DNA of 49,450 bases, from the NCBI GenBank assembly GCA_964444795.1, contig CAYUIQ010000028.1, positions 1-49,450 on the forward strand, written 5' to 3'. Made by a program: the position numbers and the translations under genes. How positions within the stretch are numbered: the first letter of the stretch is position 1; each line of letters starts with the position of its first letter. Shown one piece after another: positions 24,152 through 33,119 of this stretch. Below the pieces are notes generated by a model that was not told the origin of the DNA, did no database searches, and was given only the letters and a program-made list of their open reading frames with translations. This DNA comes from JABMRP01 sp964444795. Lineage in GTDB: Bacteria; Planctomycetota; Planctomycetia; Pirellulales; Thermoguttaceae.

Positions 24152-25522
24152 ATGATGTACGAAGTTACTGAAGGAGTCGGAACATCGAGTGCCGCCGACA
24201 GTTTGATGGAAACGATTGTGGCTAAATCCCCGGGAGAATTGGAGTTCCACCAGGCGGCTCGGGAGGTTCTCGATTCGGTCATGCCCGTCGTGGAGTCTGA
24301 AAAGAGATATCAGAACGCGAAAGTCCTGGAGCGTTTGGTGGAGCCCGAACGAGTGCTCATGTTCCGCGTGCCTTGGGTGGATGATCTGGGTGAAGTGCGG
24401 ATTAACCGCGGGTTTCGGGTCGAAATGAACAGCGCAATCGGCCCCTACAAGGGCGGGCTTCGCTTCCATCCCACCGTCAATCTGGGCGTGTTGAAGTTCC
24501 TCGCCCTTGAACAAGTCCTCAAGAATGCCCTGACGACGTTGCCGTTGGGCGGCGGCAAAGGCGGTTCGGATTTCGACCCCAAGGGAAAGAGCGATCTCGA
24601 AGTCATGCGATTCTGCCAGTCGTTCATGAGCGAACTGTTCCGCCATATCGGCCCTGATACGGATATACCGGCCGGCGATATCGGTGTCGGCAGTCGGGAG
24701 ATCGGCTATCTGTTCGGGCAGTACAAGAAGCTGGCAAATCGTTTCTGCGGCGTGTTGACCGGCAAGGGCCTCAACTATGGTGGTTCGCTAATTCGACCGG
24801 AAGCCACCGGGTATGGATCGGTCTATTTTGCCGCAGACATGCTGGCCACCCGTAACGAGACTCTCGAGGGCAAGGTGGCAGTCGTGTCCGGCTCGGGAAA
24901 CGTTGCCCAATACACGACCGAAAAGTTGCTTCAGCTCGGTGCCAAGGTCGTGACTCTGTCGGACTCCGGCGGAACGATATTCGACAAGAACGGGATCGAC
25001 GAGGAGAAACTGGCCTGGGTCATGGGGTTGAAGAACGTTCGACGAGGCCGGATCCGCGAGTACGCGGAGCACTTCGAGGGCGCGGAGTACTTGTCAGACC
25101 AGAAGCCGTGGAGTGTCAAGTGCGACTTGGCCTTCCCCAGCGCCACTCAGAACGAACTCGACGAAGACGGCGCCAAAACGTTGGTCAAGAACGGCTGTTT
25201 CTGTGTGTCTGAAGGTGCCAACATGCCCTCCACCCCGGAGGCCGTGGAAGTCTTTCTTGATGCCCAAATCCTCTATGGGCCGGGCAAAGCCGCCAATGCC
25301 GGAGGCGTGGCCGTTTCCGGCTTGGAAATGACCCAGAACAGTGGCTGCATGCGTCGTTCGCGTGACGATGTGGACCAGCAACTCCGGCGCATTATGGGTT
25401 CGATCCACGAGAACTGCGTCCGTTACGGCAAGAACGGCGGCGTGACGAACTATGTTCAGGGAGCGAACATCGCCGGGTTCGTGAAAGTGGCCGATGCCAT
25501 GTTGCAGCAAGGCGTAGTCTAG
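24152..25522 (+). CDS. gdhA: NADP-type glutamate dehydrogenase
   Basis: 456 residues, normal for hexameric bacterial GdhA. It catalyses reversible amination of 2-oxoglutarate with ammonium to glutamate, a main route of nitrogen assimilation in the cytoplasm. Visible hallmarks are NSAIGPYKGGLRFHPTVN, the catalytic-lysine segment LPLGGGKGGSDFDPKGKS, DIPAGDIGVGSREIGYLFGQ, the dinucleotide-binding VAVVSGSGNVAQYT, and GANMPSTPEAV. Two adjacent ATGs follow an AAGGAAAGG ribosome site. It lies downstream of the NtrC-type regulator and the sigma-54 promoter, with the 104-aa gene between. Cofactor specificity for NADP is inferred from the subfamily. Confidence 0.97.
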   Translation: MMYEVTEGVGTSSAADSLMETIVAKSPGELEFHQAAREVLDSVMPVVESEKRYQNAKVLERLVEPERVLMFRVPWVDDLGEVRINRGFRVEMNSAIGPYKGGLRFHPTVNLGVLKFLALEQVLKNALTTLPLGGGKGGSDFDPKGKSDLEVMRFCQSFMSELFRHIGPDTDIPAGDIGVGSREIGYLFGQYKKLANRFCGVLTGKGLNYGGSLIRPEATGYGSVYFAADMLATRNETLEGKVAVVSGSGNVAQYTTEKLLQLGAKVVTLSDSGGTIFDKNGIDEEKLAWVMGLKNVRRGRIREYAEHFEGAEYLSDQKPWSVKCDLAFPSATQNELDEDGAKTLVKNGCFCVSEGANMPSTPEAVEVFLDAQILYGPGKAANAGGVAVSGLEMTQNSGCMRRSRDDVDQQLRRIMGSIHENCVRYGKNGGVTNYVQGANIAGFVKVADAMLQQGVV

Positions 25523-25626
25523 GCACGGGCGTGAACCGACGCCGGATGAAGCAAATTTGGAAGGCGTTTGAGGGACAATAACTCCTGACGCGGACAAGTT
25601 CGTCACGGACATGCGGAAGGCCACGT

Positions 25627-26070
25627 CTATTCCCCGGTGTCCATCGGCGAGGCGATGGCCTGGAGGAACCGGCCGCCGCTCTCGTACCAGCCCTTCTTGG
25701 TGAAGCGGCACCAACTCACGTCGACCAGGAAAGCGAACCACTCGCCGTTTTCGACTTGCAGCGAAGCGATCACGCGGCGGTGGGCCAGCGGCGTCGGATG
25801 ATATACGCCCAATCCGCGCTCGGAGAGATGTTTTCCGACCACGACAATGGCTTCACCCTCGGGCGTGATTCCGTCGTCGGCCACGGGAGTTAGATGGATG
25901 AGGTAGGGGAACGGATACCGCTGGTCGCGGCGCCGTTCCACGCCTGCCGCGTGAGGATGCAAGGAGGAAACGAGCCCCCAAACCTGACTTTGGATTTCGG
26001 TGTCGGTCGAGTCGGATCCGAGGCTGGCGCCGGCGGATGGGCATTGCTGTGGGCTCGAAAGCATCGTCAT
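25627..26070 (-). CDS. PilZ-like domain protein
   Basis: 147 residues from the ATG at 26070, which has AGAGGA about six bases upstream. The frame extends to 26133 without a ribosome site. From about residue 45, RRRDQRYPFPYLIHLTP and VVVGKHLSERGLGVYHPTPL fit the RxxR and (D/S)-x-S-x-x-G pattern of PilZ domains, which bind cyclic-di-GMP; the spacing is right although the second motif reads LSERG. The end, LVDVSWCRFTKKGWYESGGRFL, is common to the planctomycete version. Probably a cytoplasmic receptor linking c-di-GMP to motility or polysaccharide; that role is inferred. Confidence 0.65.
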   Translation of the reverse strand: MTMLSSPQQCPSAGASLGSDSTDTEIQSQVWGLVSSLHPHAAGVERRRDQRYPFPYLIHLTPVADDGITPEGEAIVVVGKHLSERGLGVYHPTPLAHRRVIASLQVENGEWFAFLVDVSWCRFTKKGWYESGGRFLQAIASPMDTGE

Positions 26071-26249
26071 GGGTGGTCCTCTGGCACTACGAAGCTCAAA
26101 GATCGCCAACTTTGTGACAAAGTTCAGCGACAAACGGGAGCGGAATTATGGGCACCGAAGGAAGCTTGTGGCCCCAAGCACCAGGACGGGTGCGAGAAGG
26201 GGATCCCCTTCGGTCTGCCAAGTAAGCGAATGCGTAAAGAAAGCCTAGG

Positions 26250-27524
26250 TTACAAACCGAGGCTCGTCAAATCCGCTCCCGTGATGCACCGGCCGGTTGC
26301 CTCGGGCTCATGCTCCGACGGCCGCGGAAGTCCGGTTGTAGGGGCGACGGGGGATCGTACGGCATTCGGGCCGCTTCGGCGTTCCCAGTGGCGAGAGACG
26401 CTTAGCCGGGCCTGCTCGAAGAACGGTTCGTCGGGACGCCGGGCTTGAGCCGCCGCCAATCGCTCCAGTGCTTCGGCGAACCGGCCCTGGCCGACGAGCT
26501 GTTCGATCCAGCGAAAGTGGATGTGGACGAAATTCGTGGCAAACGGCGCGTAGCGATCGTCGACCCGCCATCCCCGCTCCAGCGGTTCCAGCGCCTCGGC
26601 GAATCGGCCGGAGGTGCTCAAGTCGACGGACCAATTGTTCAACGACGCCAGCAGGTTTCCCCGCGCCGCTGTACTGGCCGGATCGAGCCGCAAGGCCATC
26701 GCGTTGGCCGCCACCGCTTCGGAAAACTGCTTTCGCGCGAGCAGATCGGCGCCCCGATTGTAGTAGATCATCGCGATCAATTGCACGTCGGAGAGAAGCC
26801 GCCGCGGGGTCGAGTCGGCAGACTCCATGGCGACGCCACCTTCTTTCGGCCGCTCGTTCGTCTCGCTCCGCTGGGGCGAATCTTGCCGCGGACCGAGCCA
26901 GCGGGGACACGTTGTCTCGACATCCACCGGCCCCTCGGGCAGCGCGAGCCGGCAGAGTACGTGCCCCGGGGCTTCCAGGCCGTGGGCAACCAGCCCGTGA
27001 CGCTCGGCCAGACAGCAGTAAAGTACCGTGGCGCTGACACAATTAAAGCGCCCGTCGGCCAACGGTACCCGCAAGTCGGTGCAGTCGACCTGGTATCCGC
27101 CGCGCAGCACGCGACGGTGGAGAAACTCGAAGATGGCGCGCGCCCGCTGCCGCGGCGGATCGGCCGAGTCGCACAACCGGTCCGATTCAGCGGCCAGTTC
27201 GTCCCATCGCCGGAGATTCGATTCCAGCACGTCGCTTTGTTCGACGCCCCCGGCGATCAGGGCCGCGGCCACCAGGCGGTGTTCGTCGAGCCGGCCGTCG
27301 TCCGCGTCGGCCAGCAGGCGTTCTTCCAATCGAGAAAGGGCCGGCAGGAACTCGTCGACGATATCCCGATTCGCCGCCGATGGTTGCGGCGGGCGCGGAT
27401 CTTCCCACGTCAGGCCGGAAGCGTCGCCGCTGGCCCAAGCGGTCGTGGCGATCAGCGTCACGCAGGCGGCAGTCAGCAGTCGAGTCGTTCGTCGCAAGGG
27501 GCCGTGCATAGACCGCATGGTCAT
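26250..27524 (-). CDS. secreted transglutaminase-like / TPR protein
   Basis: 424 residues with a signal peptide (about 1-32, ending TTAWAS). The middle has the transglutaminase-like triad: Cys162 in GRFNCVSATVLYCCLAERHG, His188 in APGHVLCRL and Asp201 in VDVETTCP, as in the SirB1-related group. From about residue 245 to 375 there are TPR-like helical pairs (YYNRGADLLARKQFSEAVAA, SGRFAEALEPLERGW, GRFAEALERLAAAQ). Members of this group act as proteases or structural proteins; the substrate is unknown. The C-terminal 50 residues look disordered. It lies 212 bases downstream of the LecA-like gene. Confidence 0.75.
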   Translation of the reverse strand: MTMRSMHGPLRRTTRLLTAACVTLIATTAWASGDASGLTWEDPRPPQPSAANRDIVDEFLPALSRLEERLLADADDGRLDEHRLVAAALIAGGVEQSDVLESNLRRWDELAAESDRLCDSADPPRQRARAIFEFLHRRVLRGGYQVDCTDLRVPLADGRFNCVSATVLYCCLAERHGLVAHGLEAPGHVLCRLALPEGPVDVETTCPRWLGPRQDSPQRSETNERPKEGGVAMESADSTPRRLLSDVQLIAMIYYNRGADLLARKQFSEAVAANAMALRLDPASTAARGNLLASLNNWSVDLSTSGRFAEALEPLERGWRVDDRYAPFATNFVHIHFRWIEQLVGQGRFAEALERLAAAQARRPDEPFFEQARLSVSRHWERRSGPNAVRSPVAPTTGLPRPSEHEPEATGRCITGADLTSLGL

Positions 27525-27736
27525 CGGATTCTCTCGGTGGTGCCGGTTATCGCAATCGTGCGTATGGCGAAAAAGGAAACAGTCACCGAAAGTTTACGAT
27601 GCAAAAAGGCAACATGTAGGGCTATCCACGGGAAAGAAAATCCGATTAGGAAGACTAGGGGCCGCTTGACGGGAATGGAAGGTTTGCGACGTGCGGCAAC
27701 CTTGCATGTTGGAAGTGCTCATCGCGGAGTCCAACG

Positions 27737-29095
27737 TTACTCGGTCACGTCGATTACCAATCCGATGCTGCCGCTGTTGTTGCTGTACTTTCCGCCCTCC
27801 TTCATGCCGAGGGAGAGAACGCCGTTTTCGGTGACCTCCAGCGTGTAGTCCGAGCCGACCTTGAACGACGCTCCGCCGGAGAGGCTGCCGCGAAGATAGA
27901 ACCTGCCGTCCGCGGGGCCATGCCATTTTCCGCCCGGCAAGACACGCCAGCGTCCCGACGCCCGGATGCGAATCGTCTGCCCTTTGCGAACGGGGAAGGA
28001 GAGCGGCCAGGGCGATTTCACCGAAAGCGGCCCTTTTCGCGTGAAGGTCCTGGGCTCGCGCGGCTTGATCCCCGGAGCATTGGGCCGGGTGGGCTGATCG
28101 GCTTCGGCAAGGTCCTCCAGTCGTTTGCCGATCCGCGCCTTGACCAGCCCCGACGGAAGCGATGGCAGGGCCTTGCCGTACCAAACGGCGGCGTGGTGGA
28201 GTAACGACTGCCTAGCGACGCCCTCCGCCTCTCCGGCCAGATTCCACCAGACGTCGGCCAGGGCGACTTGTTCCGCGGAGGTGGTGATCTCCTCGAGTTC
28301 TTTTCGGGCCGGGACTTGCAGAGCCGGGTCGCTACCCAGGGCAAGCATCGGGAGGCCCCGCTCCCAATCGCACTTGACCAGACAGTAAAACTTGCCCACT
28401 GCGGCGTTGGCGTCCGGGTCGGCCGGTTTTTCGGCGAGAATCGCCAGCGACGATCTGATTGCGATATACGCCGTGGCGATGCGCTGCACGTCGACGTCGA
28501 TTCGGTTCAACCGCCGGACCAGATCTCCGTCGCGGGCGGCGCCGGCCGCCGATTTGGCCGCCTCGACCAATTGTCGCGCGGCAATGTAGTCGTCCCGGTC
28601 GACGGCCGATTGGATGACCGCCGGAGCCCGCTCGGCCAGCGCCTTTCTCTGCCCGGCCGTCTTCACCGCCCCGGCCGTGCCGAGCAACGTCGCGATTCTC
28701 ATCGCGTCGGCGTCGATCTCGAAGTGTGTATCCAACAGGTCGATCGTCCGCAGCGCTCCGGTCACGTCGCCGGCCGAGATAGCCATGTCGCGGGCGACGT
28801 GTAACAGGACGTACCGCTCCGCCGGATCGTCCCCAGACCGAACCGCCTGATCGATCATCGTCTCGACCAGGGCCTGCTTCTTAGATGTGGTGTTCGCACC
28901 TTTCCATTCGGCTTCGTACAACTCCGCGACGAGCTTCCTGGCCGCGGCGCGACTCGCCTCGTCGGGCACCGACGCTTTGGTCAGGCCCCCCAATCCGTCC
29001 GTCTGTTGGGCAACGACCGCGGGCACGCCGCACAGCATCACGGCCGCGGCCAGCCAAAGAGTCCGGCCCTCGGACAAGATACGGTGAAACGCCAT
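27737..29095 (-). CDS. secreted helical protein with LecA-like C-terminus
   Basis: 452 residues from the ATG at 29095, preceded by GGGAG; the frame extends upstream but that part has no signal. A signal peptide (about 1-30, ending PAVVAQ) is followed by about 300 residues of alpha-helix with regularly spaced Ala and Arg (VAELYEAEWKGANTTSKKQA, AERYVLLHVARDMAISAGD), resembling TPR-type solenoids. After a Pro-rich linker, the last 110 residues (FPVRKGQTIRIRASGRWRVL to KYSNNSGSIGLVIDVTE) resemble the galactose-binding PA-IL/LecA fold, including the Asn-Asn-Ser-Gly calcium/sugar loop region. It may bind sugars at the envelope. The helical domain was not assigned to a named family. Confidence 0.6.
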   Translation of the reverse strand: MAFHRILSEGRTLWLAAAVMLCGVPAVVAQQTDGLGGLTKASVPDEASRAAARKLVAELYEAEWKGANTTSKKQALVETMIDQAVRSGDDPAERYVLLHVARDMAISAGDVTGALRTIDLLDTHFEIDADAMRIATLLGTAGAVKTAGQRKALAERAPAVIQSAVDRDDYIAARQLVEAAKSAAGAARDGDLVRRLNRIDVDVQRIATAYIAIRSSLAILAEKPADPDANAAVGKFYCLVKCDWERGLPMLALGSDPALQVPARKELEEITTSAEQVALADVWWNLAGEAEGVARQSLLHHAAVWYGKALPSLPSGLVKARIGKRLEDLAEADQPTRPNAPGIKPREPRTFTRKGPLSVKSPWPLSFPVRKGQTIRIRASGRWRVLPGGKWHGPADGRFYLRGSLSGGASFKVGSDYTLEVTENGVLSLGMKEGGKYSNNSGSIGLVIDVTE

Positions 29096-29281
29096 GGTCT
29101 TGCTCCCGTTCCGGGGGTGGTGGAAACAGGCATGTCCATAGACGCCATTATACCGCCGGGGGCGTGTCAACCAAGGGATTCTTGTGGAATCAGAGCTGCA
29201 CGGGAGATTCGTCCTGGCGCACCCGGGGGCTGAGAGAGAATTCATGGCGGGTTGCGCCACTTGTGCCAGATGCACGGCGGC

Positions 29282-30379
29282 TCAATAATCGTACCAAACA
29301 CCCATGCCGATTTGCTCTTCGTACTCGTTGACGAACTCGTACTGGTCGCTCATGCCGTTGAAGTAGTGGGCGCCCAGGCGGAAGAGCCGTCCGGTCATGC
29401 CGCGCCATTGCACGCCGGCCTGGGCGGTGAAGTTGCCGCCGTAGTCGACCTCCTGGCGCAGCCGCGTATTGAGGGCCAGAAACGGCGCCGGCCAGAACAC
29501 GGTCGGGCGGGCGGGGCTATAGTCGATGCCGAACTGAAACTCCCAGGGATCGCTCCCCTCGTGGGCATAAAACCCCCATCCGGCCTCGGCATAGAAACGC
29601 CAATCGGAATTCGGCCGCCAGGCAACGGCCGCCACGAGCACGTCGCGCGAGTAGTTGATTCGGGTAAACGCCCCTGGATTGGCCAGCATGAACTCGTCGC
29701 CCAGGTGCGAACTGAGATGGTAATAGGCCACTTTGCCTTCCCAGGGGCCTCGCCGCCAGGTGAAGGGAATACCAAAGCGGAAATCGGCCGACACGAGATC
29801 GCGCTCAAGCTCGGGATCGAGCCGGGGAAAGGCCGCTCCCTCCATGTCGATCTGCCATCCCTCGGGGTTCACCGGATCGCGAGTCCCGTATCGCAACATG
29901 CCGACGCGACCGCCCAGCGTGATATCCCAAAGCCACCCTCGATCGGTCTGGTAGAACATCTGGCACCCCAGTCGCGGTTCCTTGCCCGCGGCCAGATACG
30001 ATCGATAGATCAGGCCGTCGGGGAGAAACTGCCACGTCCAACACGATGTCGACAACCGCGGTGGCGCCAGAGAGTAGCCGGTTTTCTCCACCGGATCGGG
30101 GAAGAGCCCCGGGCCGGTGATCGAGGCCTCCTCGACGGTTCGCGAACCGTCCAGCAAAACGTGGGCGTCGACGAATTGAGGCGGACTTTCATGGACCGGC
30201 AGCGGTGTCGCGCGGTCGATCGGCCAAGCGGCTGGCAGGCCGGTCGGGAGATCGGCGGTCCCAGCGGAAGATCCGGATGCGGGCCAACTCTGGCTCGGTA
30301 TCTGCGCGCAAGCCGAGCGGCTGCTCAGAACGGCCACAATAACGAGCCCTTGCCATGGGAGACAACGCAACACGCGCAT
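29282..30379 (-). CDS. DUF1207 outer-membrane protein
   Basis: 365 residues from the ATG at 30379, which starts a signal peptide (about 1-25, ending SACAQ). The typical DUF1207 signatures are present: FLPDGLIYRSYLAAGKEPRL, ITLGGRVGMLRYGTRDP, GWQIDMEGAAFPRLDPEL, YYHLSSHLGDEFMLANP and YAEAGWGFYAHEG. The sequence ends in an aromatic residue (VWYDY), as outer-membrane barrels do. It probably inserts in the outer membrane; its role is unknown. A TACAGT box at 30485-30490 on the minus strand may be the -10 of its promoter. Confidence 0.85.
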   Translation of the reverse strand: MRVLRCLPWQGLVIVAVLSSRSACAQIPSQSWPASGSSAGTADLPTGLPAAWPIDRATPLPVHESPPQFVDAHVLLDGSRTVEEASITGPGLFPDPVEKTGYSLAPPRLSTSCWTWQFLPDGLIYRSYLAAGKEPRLGCQMFYQTDRGWLWDITLGGRVGMLRYGTRDPVNPEGWQIDMEGAAFPRLDPELERDLVSADFRFGIPFTWRRGPWEGKVAYYHLSSHLGDEFMLANPGAFTRINYSRDVLVAAVAWRPNSDWRFYAEAGWGFYAHEGSDPWEFQFGIDYSPARPTVFWPAPFLALNTRLRQEVDYGGNFTAQAGVQWRGMTGRLFRLGAHYFNGMSDQYEFVNEYEEQIGMGVWYDY

Positions 30380-30645
30380 GGAAGCATTCCCGTCGATCTG
30401 TCTGCGGAGAAACCGGCGCACCCGGACCTACCCGTCGCGGGAGGGCACGCCGGCAACCGTCCTTCACGTTTTTCCAGGGGGGGTACTGTAGCGATTTTCG
30501 GCGGACGAGAAAAGAGGGTTTGCCGAAGAACGTAACTCGTTGTTCTAAAAGGGATTGAACGCCGAGCCCTCGCCAGTCCCCCCTTCTTGCCAGGCTTTGT
30601 GGCCGGGGGTTTCCGCCGGGAAAGCGATTCGGTCCAACACGCTGC

Positions 30646-32010
30646 CTATTCCTTGGGACTGGGATCGGACGGACGCTGGGCAACGTCTAACTTTCGGGCC
30701 CGGGCCAGCCGCTGGAGCAGGTCGGCAACACGGGCCGGCTCGGACGTTGCCACATTTCGTTTCTCACAAGGATCGTCGGCAAGGTTGAACAGTTCCTGGC
30801 GGGGAAGGATCAACTTCCAGTCGCCGTGTCGGATGGCCATTTGCCCGCCGATGAACTTCCAGTAGATCGTCCGCGGCACGGTTTGCGTTTCCTCGCCGGT
30901 GATCCACGGCCAGATGTCGATGCCGTCCCAATTGAGGTCGCTTTTCGGCTCGTAACCGGCAAGTTTGGTCAGCGTGGGCATCCAATCGACGACGTGCGTG
31001 AGCGTGTCGACCTTGCCTGGCTCGAGTTTTCCCGGCCAGTTGACACAGGTTGGCACACGGATGCCGCCTTCGTAAAGCTGGGCCTTGTAGCCGCGGTACG
31101 GCAGGTTGCTGCCAAGCCTTGGGCAAGGCGGATACGTACCCGGATACGCCCCGTTGCGCCAAGCCGGGAACGAACCATTGTCCGAAATAAAAATTACCAG
31201 CGTGTTCTCGCGCTGGCCCGTTCGCTCCACGGCCGCCAGCATCTGCCCGATCGCGTCGTCCATCTGCGTCGTATAGGCGGCGTAACGGCGGAACGAAAGA
31301 TCCCGGGCCGGGTCGCTGTCATACGTCGTGCCTTCGTACATTTCCAGGTACTTCCCGGGAACCTCGACGGGGACATGCACGGCCGTGAAGGGAACGTAAT
31401 AGAACCAAGGCGTCTTCTTTCGCTCAATCCAGCCGACCACCTCGCGGGCGATGAGGTCGGTGGTGTGGCCCTCTTCGTCGACGAGGTCTTCGTCGCGGTG
31501 CCAGGTCCGGCTGTACGGGCCCTTCTTGTAGAGGTGGTTGAATTGCCCGCATCCGCCGGCCAGTGAACCGTACGAATGTCTGAAGCCAAAGTGGCCGGGT
31601 CCCCATCGTGGCAGGGAGCCCAGGTGCCACTTGCCCGCCAATCCGGTGTCGTAGCCGGAGCTTGCCAGGGCCGATGCCAGCGTCTCGGTTCCAAAAGGTA
31701 AAACGCGCTCGTTGCACGGCTTGATCGCCTGATCGCCAAATCGGCTGGGATATCGCCCGGTGAGCAGGCCCACGCGAGTCGGCGTACACATCGGCTGAAC
31801 GTAATGCCGGGTCAACTCCACGCCCTCGGCGCAGAGCTGGTCGATATTCGGCGTCTTGATCTTCGAGCCGTGAAATCCCACGTCGGCCCAGCCGAGGTCG
31901 TCGGCGACGACATAGAGGATATTTGGCTGCGTGTCGGCCGCGTACAACGGCATGGCCGGCGCACACAACGTTGCGAAAATTGCCAATACGACTTTCGCTC
32001 GCAACGTCAC
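30646..32010 (-). CDS. secreted sulfatase (S1 family), CTPTR-type active site
   Basis: 454 residues with a signal peptide (about 1-25, MPLYAAD). Asp37 and Asp38 in YVVADDLGWAD, Cys75 in MCTPTRVGLLTGRYPSRFG (C-x-P-x-R, formylglycine site), LAGKWHLGS and IFISDNGSFPAW are the S1 catalytic elements. It is the last gene of a closely spaced minus-strand series (cupin, PmoA, sulfatase), starting 65 bases after the PmoA stop. It would desulfate a carbohydrate released or trimmed by the upstream enzymes. Overall architecture resembles arylsulfatase A-type proteins; the substrate is not predictable. Confidence 0.92.
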   Translation of the reverse strand: MTLRAKVVLAIFATLCAPAMPLYAADTQPNILYVVADDLGWADVGFHGSKIKTPNIDQLCAEGVELTRHYVQPMCTPTRVGLLTGRYPSRFGDQAIKPCNERVLPFGTETLASALASSGYDTGLAGKWHLGSLPRWGPGHFGFRHSYGSLAGGCGQFNHLYKKGPYSRTWHRDEDLVDEEGHTTDLIAREVVGWIERKKTPWFYYVPFTAVHVPVEVPGKYLEMYEGTTYDSDPARDLSFRRYAAYTTQMDDAIGQMLAAVERTGQRENTLVIFISDNGSFPAWRNGAYPGTYPPCPRLGSNLPYRGYKAQLYEGGIRVPTCVNWPGKLEPGKVDTLTHVVDWMPTLTKLAGYEPKSDLNWDGIDIWPWITGEETQTVPRTIYWKFIGGQMAIRHGDWKLILPRQELFNLADDPCEKRNVATSEPARVADLLQRLARARKLDVAQRPSDPSPKE

Positions 32011-32075
32011 GGTGTCGCTCCTTGATTGTGGGGTCCTATCTCAATTCTCAACACCGGCAAGACTTCAATCACCGA

Positions 32076-33086
32076 TCAAGGTTTCACGCTCTCTCCGGCT
32101 TCCTCGTAGTCGCGATAATGCCGCGCGATTTGCGCCTCTTTAGGGTCGCCTTCGTGAAACAGGAAACGATACCGGAAGGTCACTTTCTCTCCGGCGGGAA
32201 TCGTCATGTCGCCCGTTCCTCGCGGCTTGCCTTCAAAGGCATTGAGAGCGAAAGGATTGGCACCAATGTAGCCGTAATGCCGGGCCATCCAATGCGTGGG
32301 ATGACGGGGATTGGATGGATGGTCGAAAATGGCGATGCCCACCACTTTGTTCTCGATCGTACCCCAGTAGTCGATCCAGTCGGCTCGCTTGCCCCACACA
32401 TCCCGCCCGCGCACTCCCTCGCTGTTGACCGCTTGGCCGCCCGCGGTGGTCACGCCGTGGCCCGGGTCGTTTTCCAGGCGGAGATTGGGATGGGTGCGGA
32501 TCGCCATCGTGCCTTCCTTGCAGTCGCCGAACGTGACCGGTCCTTGGGACGCTTCGATCGTGATTTCCCAGTCGATCACTCGCGCCGAACCCAGGCTTTG
32601 GAAAGCCAAGGTGCGCGTATCGGTGAAAATCACCACACCGTCTTTGGTCACCCATCGACTGGCGGCACGGATCAAGCCGCGACTCCCGCCGCCCTGGACC
32701 GTGAGCAACTTGTCGTGAACACACTTGCCGTAATTGCCGTGCAACGTCCAGAAATTCACGCCGTTGATCGGTTGATGAGAAAACCAAAGGGACTTGTGAT
32801 GCGGGTGGTCGGTCGCTTCGCCGGCAACGTCCTTGCGCATCGGGTAGTTGCGGGTCATGCCGATCCCGTGCGGCCCGATGACGGGATAGAGAATCGGTTT
32901 CTCGTAGCCCCCAAAGATGTACTCGGTAAACAACTCGCCTCCGATGAGTACGCGACAACGATCGTCGGTTTGTTCGATCGTTACCCGATCGGCCGGCTCG
33001 TTTGAAGTACCGTCGCCTCGGACACGATCGCCGCCCGATACGAGCAGCGCGAATGTTACTGCCAGGCCGAGTGCGGAATGTTGCAT
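32076..33086 (-). CDS. PmoA-like protein (DUF6807)
   Basis: 336 residues from the ATG at 33086, with GGGAGAAG about seven bases upstream. A signal peptide (about 1-24) is followed by the characteristic TDHPHHKSLWFSHQPINGVNFW, FDHPSNPRHPTHWMARHYGYI and FHEGDPKEAQIARHYRDYE segments. The family is often named methane oxygenase PmoA, but that name does not imply methane oxidation. It is widespread beside carbohydrate genes in Planctomycetota and Bacteroidota. The conserved His cluster may bind metal. It starts 33 bases after the cupin gene. Confidence 0.85.
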   Translation of the reverse strand: MQHSALGLAVTFALLVSGGDRVRGDGTSNEPADRVTIEQTDDRCRVLIGGELFTEYIFGGYEKPILYPVIGPHGIGMTRNYPMRKDVAGEATDHPHHKSLWFSHQPINGVNFWTLHGNYGKCVHDKLLTVQGGGSRGLIRAASRWVTKDGVVIFTDTRTLAFQSLGSARVIDWEITIEASQGPVTFGDCKEGTMAIRTHPNLRLENDPGHGVTTAGGQAVNSEGVRGRDVWGKRADWIDYWGTIENKVVGIAIFDHPSNPRHPTHWMARHYGYIGANPFALNAFEGKPRGTGDMTIPAGEKVTFRYRFLFHEGDPKEAQIARHYRDYEEAGESVKP

Positions 33087-33119
33087 GATCAACTTCTCCC
33101 GTGGTGGCGTGTTATGCCG

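Noticed and set aside
26445..27848. Plus-strand frame across the transglutaminase-like gene
   Set aside because: No domain or leader; the minus strand has the Cys/His/Asp triad and TPR repeats.
32076..33086. Methane monooxygenase subunit
   Set aside because: The PmoA name is attached to the DUF6807 family by annotation history; the sequence has no membrane helices of a methane monooxygenase and sits among carbohydrate genes.
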